Shown here in pieces: positions 8,787 through 14,885 of a stretch of 62,169 nt of DNA. This DNA is from a virus: positions 1 to 62,169 of the IMG/VR virus record IMGVR_UViG_3300011116_000128; one strand, given 5' to 3'. The stretch's first letter is position 1. The number at the start of each line of letters is the position of its first letter. The notes beneath the pieces were generated by a model. It did no database searches. It saw only the letters and a list, made by a program, of their open reading frames with translations, and had not been told where the DNA came from. The position numbers were made by a program, and so were the translations under genes.

Positions 8787-9503
8787 TTACTCCTTAAATT
8801 TAGCTTTAGCTTCTTTGAACATGTCCATGATTTCGGCATGGTCATCGGGCGACTCGGCTTTCACCTTGTCGTAGTGTGAGCGGTTGACCTTGTACATTTC
8901 CTTGACCTGCTCTTCGCTTGTCGCAAAAGTCAACTTAAGCTTGGTGGCATCAATCAGCAAACTATTCCAGTCTTCCTGGTTGTCTGAGTCAATGATGATT
9001 GACCAAGCCACAGGCTCAACGTGCGGTGGCGGTAGTGTTTCGCCCCTGATTCGCCTTGGTGGTTCCACCTTTGGCTGGGCTTTGACAATTTCCACATCAC
9101 CAGCGCGGACGCGAATGTCCTCCAGCCCTGTCTTCGGAGGGCCGGAGTCAATGATGTCATGCTCAACGATTTCCATCGCCGTCATCCACAGATAGCGCCG
9201 CTGGTAGGTCTCAATCGCGCCCAGGTTCTGAATTGGGTGAGCGCCCTTCAATTCGGCTGCAGCCATTGGGCTGGAGATGGTAATGATCGTCCCATCATCA
9301 ACATCGGTAATGCACAGAGTCGCCTCTGTAACGCTGTATGAAACAACGCCGCACAAGCCAAGGTCGTTGAAGATGGTTTGGATATCCGGCAGGAAGTCCC
9401 CCAGCTCAAAATACTTGTACCCCGCAAACTTGTTCTGACCTGTTTTAGTCAGCTTCTTGCCTTGCAGTGCTACCCGCGCAGCCATTAGTTTTTTATGTAC
9501 CAT
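8787..9503 (-). CDS. erf: ERF-family single-strand annealing protein, 238 aa
   Basis: ERF proteins anneal complementary single strands in RecA-independent phage recombination and can circularise infecting DNA. Residues about 1-120 carry the ERF signature: an N-terminal helix, KTGQNKFAGYKYFELGDF, a beta segment, and GAIETYQRRYLWMTAMEI near the end of the core. The C-terminal half is variable, with a proline-rich linker (residues near 150-160) and a charged helical end. The start at 9503 (MVHKKLM) follows the upstream stop by one base; a longer start upstream would overlap that gene and lacks family similarity. Together with the RecB/Cas4-like nuclease at 9900 this forms an exonuclease-annealase pair. 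Confidence 0.8.
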   Translation of the reverse strand: MVHKKLMAARVALQGKKLTKTGQNKFAGYKYFELGDFLPDIQTIFNDLGLCGVVSYSVTEATLCITDVDDGTIITISSPMAAAELKGAHPIQNLGAIETYQRRYLWMTAMEIVEHDIIDSGPPKTGLEDIRVRAGDVEIVKAQPKVEPPRRIRGETLPPPHVEPVAWSIIIDSDNQEDWNSLLIDATKLKLTFATSEEQVKEMYKVNRSHYDKVKAESPDDHAEIMDMFKEAKAKFKE

Positions 9504-9504
9504 G

Positions 9505-9717
9505 CTAAACGCCTTCAGTGGTTTTTTGCTCAGACACATTGGTTGCAGCCTCAAGGACGGCTCCATTGCTCATTAATTGGGCAACATCCAGTGTCTTTGC
9601 GATCCGAACTTCAAAGGTTTTGCCAGCAATGTGGCGGATTGCTTGTGCTTGGCTTGATGCCTGCACGAGGTGTTGTGCGCCACCGTTGGTGACAATGTAA
9701 ATGCGTTGTTCTGTCAT
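9505..9717 (-). CDS. Small conserved-type phage protein, 70 aa
   Basis: The protein starts MTEQRIYIVTNGG and contains HLVQASSQAQAIRHIAG, a short beta-alpha-beta pattern seen in small phage proteins encoded beside recombination genes in proteobacterial phages. No function is known to me. GGAG lies eight bases before the ATG and the gene ends one base before the ERF start, so the two are probably translationally coupled. Confidence 0.55.
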   Translation of the reverse strand: MTEQRIYIVTNGGAQHLVQASSQAQAIRHIAGKTFEVRIAKTLDVAQLMSNGAVLEAATNVSEQKTTEGV

Positions 9718-9729
9718 AATTTTCTCCAG

Positions 9730-9897
9730 TTAAAAAAATCCAAACCAAATGCCAGTGCCGTGAATCCATGCAATCGGAAACACAATAGCGCCAGCAATTA
9801 AGAAGCCCCAAGAGGCCGTCTTGAGGCACACAAAAATGTGCGTCAGCCATGAGCCGACAAGCCAAACAAGGGCAACTAGCCCCCAAAAATTGTCCAT
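9730..9897 (-). CDS. Two-span small membrane protein, 55 aa
   Basis: A short ORF found by reading between its neighbours. It encodes two hydrophobic segments (GLVALVWLVGSWLTHIFVCL and GFLIAGAIVFPIAWI) separated by a short KTAS turn, ending in aromatic residues. AAGGAG six bases before the ATG supports translation. It sits between the nuclease and the ERF-side genes. Its function is unknown; a membrane-anchored early protein such as an exclusion factor is possible but unsupported. Confidence 0.6.
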   Translation of the reverse strand: MDNFWGLVALVWLVGSWLTHIFVCLKTASWGFLIAGAIVFPIAWIHGTGIWFGFF

Positions 9898-9899
9898 GC

Positions 9900-10778
9900 T
9901 TACTCCTTAGTTTTTAAATAGTCCTGGTACTGGTTGCACCACTTACTGACAGAGCAAAAGTTAGCGCAGCGCGTCCTCTCTCCTGGCCGCACTTCGATCT
10001 CGTACTCTTTCCCGTACTCGGCCACCTTGGCCTGAGCTTCATCGGCGGTATCACAGACATTGCGTGCCTTGACCCCACCAATTTTTTTGACCGCGTAGGT
10101 CGTTTGTTTCTCCCACATCTCCTCGGAGGTACAGTGAGGTAGTTCGTCACCCGTCTCAAAATCAAACAGGGCGTTGGAGTGCATCTCAATGCGCTGCTCA
10201 ATGAACGCCTGCTGCTGCTCAAACGGCCACAGCTGGACCGGAATGACCTTGATGGGGGCATCGGGGTAGCCTTGCTTGACCGCGGCGTCACGGCGGCTCC
10301 AATCGCGGATGATGGCTACGATAGCCAAGTCGGTTACATCCTTCTGCTTGACATGGCGGACGAGCCAAGCGTAGATGTTGAGCTGCAGCTCCCAGTCAAT
10401 CTTCTCGTTCATCACCGACCAAGCGCCAACGGTCTTGTAGTCGTTGACTGTGATGGTGCCGTCTTCGTTCACGATCTGAAGGTCAATGGCTCCTGAGATG
10501 GACCAGCCGTCAACGTTGGCGTGCAGGCGCTCCTCGACCAAGTGGTGGTCATCGCGGCCATGCTCCAGCACCCCGTGGATAGCCGTGCCAAAAATGGACC
10601 AGACCATCTCGCTGACATCCTGCTCAATCTCATCGGCGTGCAGCTTGCGCAGCTGGACGATTCTGGGAGAAGAGATTAGCTCAGTGGCCGAAATGTTGGA
10701 CTTTCCCTTTGAGTAAGTCGGTCGTTTGAGGACGTTGACAAAGGTCTGCGGAAGGTTGAATTTGTTGGTGATGATCAT
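9900..10778 (-). CDS. Cas4/RecB-like PD-(D/E)XK nuclease, 292 aa
   Basis: The protein carries the RecB-nuclease pattern: GTAIHGVLEHG with H68, GAID ending at D99, DYK at 113-115 and QLNIY at 132-136 (the QxxxY motif). C271, C275 and C281 near the C-terminus, with an earlier cysteine, match the iron-sulphur cluster ligands of Cas4 and AddB-type nucleases. In phages this family usually resects double-stranded ends and pairs with an ERF, Beta or RecT annealing protein, as here. It is the first gene of the leftward operon, with AGGA before the ATG and a likely promoter region at 10799-10852. Confidence 0.8.
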   Translation of the reverse strand: MIITNKFNLPQTFVNVLKRPTYSKGKSNISATELISSPRIVQLRKLHADEIEQDVSEMVWSIFGTAIHGVLEHGRDDHHLVEERLHANVDGWSISGAIDLQIVNEDGTITVNDYKTVGAWSVMNEKIDWELQLNIYAWLVRHVKQKDVTDLAIVAIIRDWSRRDAAVKQGYPDAPIKVIPVQLWPFEQQQAFIEQRIEMHSNALFDFETGDELPHCTSEEMWEKQTTYAVKKIGGVKARNVCDTADEAQAKVAEYGKEYEIEVRPGERTRCANFCSVSKWCNQYQDYLKTKE

Positions 10779-10798
10779 GCTTTTCCTGTAGAATTAAG

Positions 10799-10852
10799 TG
10801 ACTGGGCCACACATTGTACCCACATTGTATCATGTCTTGCAAGGACTATTTT
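10799..10852 (-). promoter_or_regulatory. Promoter/operator region of the leftward recombination operon
   Basis: Two direct repeats of CACATTGTA lie eleven bases apart near 10811-10830. Read leftward they give two TACAAT -10-like hexamers. The upstream TTGCAA is 18 bases from the lower one, so it could serve as the -35. Repeated near-identical elements over a promoter suggest an operator. The rightward gene at 10855 begins just beyond. Confidence 0.45.
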
Positions 10853-10854
10853 TT

Positions 10855-11169
10855 ATGGCGACCTCAACCACCCAGCGCAGCCTCAAGTACATGAGGGACA
10901 ACGGGTTTTATGCCGAGGTAGTCGAGCGGTACAACTCTTTCACCAAGAGGAAGAACGACTTTGCGGGATTCATTGACATCCTATGCCTTGGCCAGGGCGC
11001 GGTGATCGGCGTGCAGACTACGAGCTGGGGCCACACCTCAGACCGGCTGAAGAAGATCCTTGAGCATGAAAACCTGGACATCGTGAGGGATGCCGGAATC
11101 AAGATAGAGGTCCACGGCTGGCAAAAGAAGGGAACCCGCTGGCAGGTCAAAGTAATTCATGTAGAATGA
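10855..11169 (+). CDS. Small restriction-fold nuclease-like protein, 104 aa
   Basis: The sequence has an N-terminal helix, then KNDFAGFIDILCLGQGAVIG and VQTTSW, resembling the core of PD-(D/E)XK or VRR-type nucleases and resolvases: an acidic residue before a beta hairpin, then a strand where E-x-K is normally found. Here the strand reads V-Q-T, so Q replaces the usual acid and the lysine is missing. Activity may be altered or lost. The start at 10855 has AAGGA upstream; a longer start would extend into the operator region. It stands alone, divergent from the recombination operon and followed by a terminator at 11200. Confidence 0.55.
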   Translation: MATSTTQRSLKYMRDNGFYAEVVERYNSFTKRKNDFAGFIDILCLGQGAVIGVQTTSWGHTSDRLKKILEHENLDIVRDAGIKIEVHGWQKKGTRWQVKVIHVE

Positions 11170-11199
11170 CCGCGCTTCTCCTTGGTTCTTGGACCATTA

Positions 11200-11227
11200 C
11201 CCCTCTAGGAAACTAGGGGGGTCTTTT
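11200..11227 (+). terminator. Intrinsic terminator after the nuclease-like gene
   Basis: A nine-base-pair stem with one G-U pair (CCCCTCTAG / CTAGGGGGG), a GAAA tetraloop and a TCTTTT tail, 30 bases after the stop codon at 11169. It closes the single-gene unit. Confidence 0.75.
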
Positions 11228-11436
11228 ACTTTAACAATGTTAAAGTCAACACGCATGGGGATTGTGACAATGCCAGCGCCGTACCTTTGAAAGTCGGTTA
11301 GCTTCAGTCCCCAGCCGTGTTGGTGAATGCGTAGGCTGATGCGCGTGGTGTTTTGGAAGCAACCGGGCGACCCTGCCTGTTTACTCGGAGCAACCAAATA
11401 AGCTGGAGTTCAGTGCCAGCCGCCAACAAAAAACGC
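11228..11436. other. Non-coding stretch between two terminators
   Basis: No convincing gene. Near its start TTTAACAATGTTAAA forms a short inverted repeat. A minus-strand frame (11197-11397) is open but would need a TTG start without a ribosome binding site and would end inside the terminator hairpin, so it is not called. Confidence 0.5.
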
Positions 11437-11475
11437 CCGACGCCTCTGCATTCTGTGTACGCGTCGGTTTTTTTT
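11437..11475 (+). terminator. Strong intrinsic terminator
   Basis: A perfect seven-base-pair stem (CCGACGC / GCGTCGG) with a 17-base loop, followed by eight Ts and preceded by an A-run, so it may also act leftward. It sits just before the small-RNA promoter and would insulate that promoter from upstream transcription. Confidence 0.7.
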
Positions 11476-11483
11476 AGTACTTC

Positions 11484-11511
11484 TTGCCGCAAGGCAAAAA
11501 TAGTGTATAGT
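11484..11511 (+). promoter_or_regulatory. Promoter of the candidate small RNA
   Basis: The -35 TTGCCG (11484-11489) and -10 TATAGT (11506-11511) are separated by 16 bases. TTGCCGCAAGGCAA over the -35 is an inverted repeat, so an operator may overlap it. The stretch AAAAATAGTGTATAGT (11496-11511) matches AAAAATGGTGTATATT at 32640-32655 in 14 of 16 positions. Confidence 0.55.
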
Positions 11512-11517
11512 TCCATT

Positions 11518-11621
11518 CGTTGTCGTTGCACACAACAATGTTTGAAGCCGTTTACTCATGCGTCTTGCCCACGAGAAATCTTGTGGGGTGCAACCAAGCC
11601 GCAGCAGTAAACGGCTTTTTT
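11518..11621 (+). ncRNA. Candidate structured small RNA, about 105 nt
   Basis: Downstream of the promoter, a perfect 11-base-pair stem (AAGCCGTTTAC at 11545-11555 with GTAAACGGCTT at 11607-11617) encloses a second eight-base-pair hairpin (CCCACGAG / CTTGTGGG at 11568-11587, AAAT loop). It ends in a run of Ts at 11616-11621. A short inverted repeat (GTTGT / ACAAC) lies near the 5' end. The outer stem plus T-run also forms a rho-independent terminator. Promoter, compact fold and terminator together suggest a stand-alone regulatory RNA. An attenuator for the downstream operon is the alternative. A 38-codon frame from 11538 overlaps it and is considered fortuitous. Confidence 0.5.
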
Positions 11622-11966
11622 CGTTTCAGCGCGGCAACCGGACTCCATCCGTAGCAAGGGGTTGCATCGCCCGCGTGGAAGAAAAGACAGAACCTCGGTG
11701 TGACCCGCACCTCCGAAGTAGCGCAAGCCAAAAGGAATAAACAAGGTTGTCAGTAATGACACATACCCTAGTACGCTGGGAGATGATCGACAGGCCGGTG
11801 AGAACTGGCCTACTCGGGATTCCAGGGGAGGGCGGATTGGCTGTCCGATAGATCGCATAAAAACCGGTCAAAGCACCTTGATAAAGAGTCGTTAGCCATC
11901 CAACACCCAACAGCCGGGGGAGGGAGGGTCAACGGGTAAGAGGGCTTAGCAATGACGATATAACAG
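11622..11966. other. Unexplained non-coding region with short inverted repeats
   Basis: No gene is supported on either strand. Small hairpins are visible: TGTCA/TGACA at 11748-11761, AGGCC/GGCCT at 11792-11811 and CGGA/TCCG at 11833-11847. A purine-rich G run (GGGGGAGGGAGGG) lies near 11924. The stretch sits between two early operons, where a replication origin or further regulatory RNA could lie; nothing here proves either. Confidence 0.4.
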
Positions 11967-11996
11967 TCGACATGCTAGGAATTCATGTGGTATGAT
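11967..11996 (+). promoter_or_regulatory. Promoter for the rightward early operon
   Basis: The -35-like TCGACA (11967-11972) and -10 TATGAT (11991-11996) are 18 bases apart. Transcription would begin near 12003, giving a leader of about 78 bases before the first start codon, which has an AGGAG site. Confidence 0.5.
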
Positions 11997-12080
11997 ATGC
12001 GCGAGGGGAAAGCGGATGCTGTGTGAACTGCGTAGCGGGCCACCAGTGCAGCGAGTACCTTCACCTTACTAGGAGAAACA

Positions 12081-12218
12081 ATGAGATACATCCTTGACAT
12101 CTTTGCCCTGATAGGGCTTGTAAGCACCATCATCGTGGCTGGTTTCTATGCTGGCTATGTCACATACCACCCTAAGTGCCACACATTACCGGCCGTCTTT
12201 ACCAAGGAATGCAAATGA
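12081..12218 (+). CDS. Small membrane protein, 45 aa
   Basis: One clear hydrophobic span (FALIGLVSTIIVAGFYAGYV) follows a short N-terminus, with a small Cys-containing tail (PKCH, KEC). AGGAGAAACA gives a strong SD. It is the first gene of the long rightward early operon and overlaps the next gene by four bases (ATGA). Function unknown. Confidence 0.6.
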   Translation: MRYILDIFALIGLVSTIIVAGFYAGYVTYHPKCHTLPAVFTKECK

Positions 12219-12412
12219 ACTGGAACCTTTTTTCATCTATAGCAGAGTTAAAGTCCCGCGTAGAAAACCTGGAGGACCAAGTGCGGGATCTGAACATGCG
12301 GCTTTCTGAAAAAGCCCATGCCGAAAAGCTATTGGCCTCTTTGCGCAAAGCACGGCAGCGTGAGTACTCCCGCCGGTATTACGAAAAGCACAAGAAAGTG
12401 AAAGCAGCATGA
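12215..12412 (+). CDS. Coiled-coil basic small protein, 65 aa
   Basis: The N-terminal half has coiled-coil spacing (IAELKSRVENLEDQVRDLN) and the C-terminus is strongly basic (RKARQREYSRRYYEKHKK), which would suit nucleic-acid binding. The start at 12215 uses the ATGA overlap with the membrane-protein stop. A longer in-frame start exists but would overlap that gene more deeply. Not assigned to a family. Confidence 0.55.
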   Translation: MNWNLFSSIAELKSRVENLEDQVRDLNMRLSEKAHAEKLLASLRKARQREYSRRYYEKHKKVKAA

Positions 12413-12606
12413 TTAATACAATCAAACGGCTAATCACAACTCCAACAGCGTTAGAGATGGCGGCAAAAGAGCTTGTAGAGGCCCAGCGTGCCAAGCTGAA
12501 GGCCGAGAGCGCGATGGAATACGCCCTCAGCGTGGTTGATTACAACGATGCACGCATCAAACGCTTGCGTATGCGTATGAACGAACTGCAAGGAGAGCAA
12601 GCATGA
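12409..12606 (+). CDS. Helical small protein, 65 aa
   Basis: The protein is almost entirely helix-forming (ALEMAAKELVEAQRAKLKAE) and rich in Arg, Met and Ala towards the C-terminus. It resembles small phage helical-bundle proteins of unknown function. ATGA overlaps link it to both neighbours. No motif found. Confidence 0.55.
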   Translation: MINTIKRLITTPTALEMAAKELVEAQRAKLKAESAMEYALSVVDYNDARIKRLRMRMNELQGEQA

Positions 12607-12875
12607 ATGAAATAGAAAAAATGTGGACAGCGTTAGAGGCTCATCAGCCGACGGCTGACAAAAAGGGGTACGGCAAAGAATGGGCGCGTATGTGCAGTGA
12701 ACGTACCGTTGAGGCTGCTGCGCTTGCGGCTAATGCTGTTTGGCCTACTGCGGGGGCTAATGATGCTAATTATGCTGCTTATGCTGCTGATGCTGCTAGT
12801 TATGCTGTTCGTGCTGTCAGATACTCTAGAACTGCCGTTGACTACATATTTAAAGCAAACGGAGAGCAAGCATGA
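12603..12875 (+). CDS. Alanine/tyrosine-repeat protein, 90 aa
   Basis: After a charged N-terminus the middle (about residues 35-75) is a run of short A-x-x-A-x-Y-A units, for example NYAAYAADAASYAVRAV, which would form a long Ala-rich amphipathic helix. At DNA level the segment 12714-12822 is GCT- and TAT-rich and nearly repetitive, so expansion by slippage is likely. Similar Ala-repeat proteins occur in other phages without known function. It overlaps its neighbours by four bases on each side. Confidence 0.55.
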   Translation: MNEIEKMWTALEAHQPTADKKGYGKEWARMCSERTVEAAALAANAVWPTAGANDANYAAYAADAASYAVRAVRYSRTAVDYIFKANGEQA

Positions 12876-13063
12876 GCGAGAAACCGGAACCATCTGCTGA
12901 AGACTGGATTATTTTTCGCCTGCTCAACGCATGGCACGAAAATGCTGGCTTTTTGGGATTTGATCTTACTGCGCGTAGGACTTTAGTTTTTATGTTCAGA
13001 AAGCTGGGCAAAGACACTGTGCTTGATATGGCTAAACAACTGGAAGAGGAGAGCAAAGCATGA
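12872..13063 (+). CDS. Hypothetical protein, 63 aa
   Basis: A soluble helical sequence (EDWIIFRLLNAWHENAGFLGF near the N-terminus, KDTVLDMAKQLEEE near the end). No family recognised. It overlaps the genes before and after by four bases. Confidence 0.5.
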   Translation: MSEKPEPSAEDWIIFRLLNAWHENAGFLGFDLTARRTLVFMFRKLGKDTVLDMAKQLEEESKA

Positions 13064-13191
13064 ACGACGATGACGACAGCGGCGGTGAATTCTTCTTCGA
13101 CCTGCTGAAAACGTTGGTAGCCCTGTTTGTTTTTATCCTGTTCCTCATGGTGATGGGAACGATCATAGGAGGGCTGCTCTCATGGTTCTGA
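13060..13191 (+). CDS. Small single-span membrane protein, 43 aa
   Basis: An acidic N-terminus (MNDDDDSGGE) is followed by one long hydrophobic segment (LVALFVFILFLMVMGTIIGG). The ATG overlaps the previous stop and the stop lies within the next gene's start. Function unknown. Confidence 0.55.
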   Translation: MNDDDDSGGEFFFDLLKTLVALFVFILFLMVMGTIIGGLLSWF

Positions 13192-13394
13192 CTATCTACA
13201 TCCCGGTGCTGTTCGTGTGCCTGAACACTCAGTGTTCATTCGCGCAGACATCTAAGCACTACACCCGCGAGACCGAATGCATGGCGGTATTGGAAGAGTA
13301 CATGAGGCGGGTGCGGGAGATGGCAGCTAGTGCGAATCAGACTGTCACCCAGCTAAAGGGCGTGTGCATTGTCGCAAAGGATGGAATGCTATGA
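13182..13394 (+). CDS. Putative exported small protein, 70 aa
   Basis: The N-terminus (LTIYIPVLFVCLNTQCSFAQ) reads as a signal peptide with a possible cleavage after SFA. The remainder is a soluble segment with two cysteines (ETECMAVLEEY, GVCIVAKDG) that could form a disulphide in the periplasm. It overlaps the upstream membrane-protein gene by ten bases. An early envelope-acting role is an inference. Confidence 0.5.
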   Translation: MVLTIYIPVLFVCLNTQCSFAQTSKHYTRETECMAVLEEYMRRVREMAASANQTVTQLKGVCIVAKDGML

Positions 13395-13409
13395 ACAAAG
13401 GCCAAAGAC

Positions 13410-13643
13410 ATGACTGAACCATACGGGTACTGCATGCAAGGATATAGGTACATCTTTGGCAAGGGCAAGTTTGAGCTTAGCTCTGCCGTGGGGGGTTTGT
13501 ACCCCATCTACCTTGAACCAACGCATGAAGGGCAAGAACCGTTTGCCTGCATTGACGCCGATGCAGGACTGTATTTGTTCTACCTAGAAGACATTAAAAG
13601 AACGTACTACCAACTAACCCCTGTATACAAGGAGACACTATGA
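13410..13643 (+). CDS. Hypothetical protein, 77 aa
   Basis: Tyr- and Gly-rich soluble protein (EPYGYCMQGYRYIFGKGKFEL, DAGLYLFYLEDIKRTYYQL). No recognised domain. The start follows a weak purine-rich site, and the stop overlaps the next ATG by four bases. An eight-codon minicistron at 13391 precedes it and may couple translation. Confidence 0.5.
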   Translation: MTEPYGYCMQGYRYIFGKGKFELSSAVGGLYPIYLEPTHEGQEPFACIDADAGLYLFYLEDIKRTYYQLTPVYKETL

Positions 13644-13969
13644 AAACACCTGAGGATGAAGCATTCGACGAGTTGGAGCGTAGGCGAGGCGGCTTTCAAG
13701 CCAAGCGGCAGATGGCTGCGGACAAGTTGGGCCAACTACTGGCAAACAACAACATGCCTGATACACCTACTGCTAGGGCGGTATACAGAAAGATGTTGGA
13801 GCGCGTTGAAGACGACGATGACATACAGGACTACAAGAAGCCGTGGGTAGGGCTGACTGATGATGAGATTAAAGAAATCATTGGGCCGTACGGAGCCACG
13901 CCCATCAAGGGCTATACCCGCAAACTGTTTGACCAGATTGAAGCAAAACTTAGGGAGAAGAACACATGA
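13640..13969 (+). CDS. WVGLTDEE-module protein, 109 aa
   Basis: The N-terminal part is charged and helical. From about residue 56 it contains DDDIQDYKKPWVGLTDDEI and ends with a helix finishing IEAKLREKNT. This C-terminal module recurs in at least three neighbouring genes. Its DNA at 13814-13857 is identical over 44 bases to 14264-14307. WVGLTDEEI segments are frequent in small phage proteins of unknown function. Confidence 0.6.
   Translation: MKTPEDEAFDELERRRGGFQAKRQMAADKLGQLLANNNMPDTPTARAVYRKMLERVEDDDDIQDYKKPWVGLTDDEIKEIIGPYGATPIKGYTRKLFDQIEAKLREKNT
13814..13857 (+). repeat. 44-bp direct repeat, copy 1
   Basis: Identical over 44 bases to 14264-14307. It encodes the same DDDIQDYKKPWVGLT peptide in both genes, and a diverged third copy lies near 15146-15190. 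It shows recent duplication of a coding module inside the early operon. Confidence 0.9.
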
Positions 13970-14196
13970 AATCCAAAACCCCCGAGCCGCTGTACCAACA
14001 GATTGTTCCAGTCGAAGACCGAGGCAAGGTAGCGGTAAGTAAGTACTACCGAGTCAACCAAAACATGGGTGGGCTGGGGCACAGCAGACACCCATACCTT
14101 CTTGAGTGCAACTTGCGAATCGACTTTGGCCCGGACGGTGGGATACACAACGTCGAATGGAGTAACAAAGTTTTAGAGGAGAAGAACAATGGATAA
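13966..14196 (+). CDS. Hypothetical protein, 76 aa
   Basis: Not recognised. It has a central YYRVNQNMGGLGH segment and a VLEEKNNG end that matches the terminal tails of the module proteins around it. It overlaps both neighbours (four and eight bases), so it belongs to the same translational unit. Confidence 0.5.
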   Translation: MKSKTPEPLYQQIVPVEDRGKVAVSKYYRVNQNMGGLGHSRHPYLLECNLRIDFGPDGGIHNVEWSNKVLEEKNNG

Positions 14197-14392
14197 GACA
14201 TACGAAGCAATCATTGCAGGGGCTAAGGCAGACGGGTCTTGGGATAAAAAATACCCCTACGAAGACGATGACATACAGGACTACAAGAAGCCGTGGGTAG
14301 GGCTGACGGATGAGGATTGCAAAGGCATGAATGCTGGCGACAAAGTGGTGGCAATGTGGGCTAACAGAATCCTCAAGGAGAAGAACACATGA
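14189..14392 (+). CDS. WVGLTDEE-module protein, 67 aa
   Basis: The first nine residues, MDKTYEAII, are the same as in the gene at 15307, with near-identical DNA around the ribosome binding site. The middle carries the DDDIQDYKKPWVGLTDED module shared with the gene at 13640. The end, ILKEKNT, is also shared. The gene is therefore a mosaic of two repeated modules. No catalytic residues are apparent. Confidence 0.6.
   Translation: MDKTYEAIIAGAKADGSWDKKYPYEDDDIQDYKKPWVGLTDEDCKGMNAGDKVVAMWANRILKEKNT
14264..14307 (+). repeat. 44-bp direct repeat, copy 2
   Basis: Exact copy of 13814-13857. Flanking bases diverge immediately on both sides, which marks the limits of the identical block. Confidence 0.9.
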
Positions 14393-14589
14393 TTGAAGTA
14401 GGCGACATTGTGCAAGTAGAGCCAAGTCAAAAGCTATTTGGAGGCTGCATGGTAGTGGTGACCGAGTTGAAAGATTGGGGCATTCAAGGCTATGTTCAGT
14501 CTGCTGGTGTAGAGGGGCAACAATACATCCGACTTAAAACAGAGCAGTATGAGCAAACAGGCGGGAAAGCAGTGTGGGTAATTAAATGA
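14389..14589 (+). CDS. Small beta-barrel-like protein, 66 aa
   Basis: Short beta strands predominate (VGDIVQVEP, MVVVTELKDWGIQGYV, QYIRLKTEQYE), similar in pattern to small SH3-like or KOW-like folds. No specific family is claimed. It overlaps both neighbours by four bases. Confidence 0.5.
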   Translation: MIEVGDIVQVEPSQKLFGGCMVVVTELKDWGIQGYVQSAGVEGQQYIRLKTEQYEQTGGKAVWVIK

Positions 14590-14885
14590 ACAGAAATGTA
14601 AATTCTGAAGAAGGCCTCCACTCATGCGGCTATCACGATGGAAAGCGGGCGACACAGCCAGCGCAGGAGCCTGTGGCGTGGTATGACAAACACGGAATGA
14701 TTACGCATGACCCATTTGAAGGGGTAACAGCCCTCTACACCACCCCACCACAGCGCACATGGGTAGGGCTGACGGATGAAGAAATCAGAGACTGCCTTGG
14801 CCCTGAAGCTGTTCGTATTCCTCCGGGTTGGAGCAAGTTAACCCGAGCCATTGAAGCCAAACTAAAGGAGAAGAACAATGACTAA
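14586..14885 (+). CDS. WVGLTDEE-module protein, 99 aa
   Basis: The N-terminal half contains AQEPVAWYDKHGMITH and a short ALYTTPPQRTWVGL junction; the phrase ALYTxPPQR is widespread in small phage proteins. The C-terminal module WVGLTDEEIRDCLG ends AIEAKLKEKNND, the same helix as in the neighbouring genes. Function unknown. Confidence 0.6.
   Translation: MNRNVNSEEGLHSCGYHDGKRATQPAQEPVAWYDKHGMITHDPFEGVTALYTTPPQRTWVGLTDEEIRDCLGPEAVRIPPGWSKLTRAIEAKLKEKNND

Noticed and set aside
9611-9886. 91-codon minus-strand frame
   Set aside because: Overlaps two better genes (9505-9717 and 9730-9897), which have SDs and natural composition; this frame is Cys/Trp/His-rich noise.
11197-11397. Minus-strand 66-codon frame ending in the terminator hairpin
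   Set aside because: The sequence looks partly protein-like, but it needs a TTG start without SD and its last codons are the terminator stem. A decayed gene cannot be excluded.
11538-11654. 38-codon plus-strand frame overlapping the small-RNA candidate
   Set aside because: No SD, and its codons are constrained by the hairpin arms; the RNA structure explains the sequence better.
11170-12080. tRNA, group I intron or ribozyme in the gene-free region
   Set aside because: No cloverleaf with a T-loop consensus, no intron core pairing and no hammerhead core were visible on inspection.
12697-12900. Leu/Met-rich plus-strand frame
   Set aside because: Frame-shifted reading of the GCT/TAT repeats in the 12603 gene.
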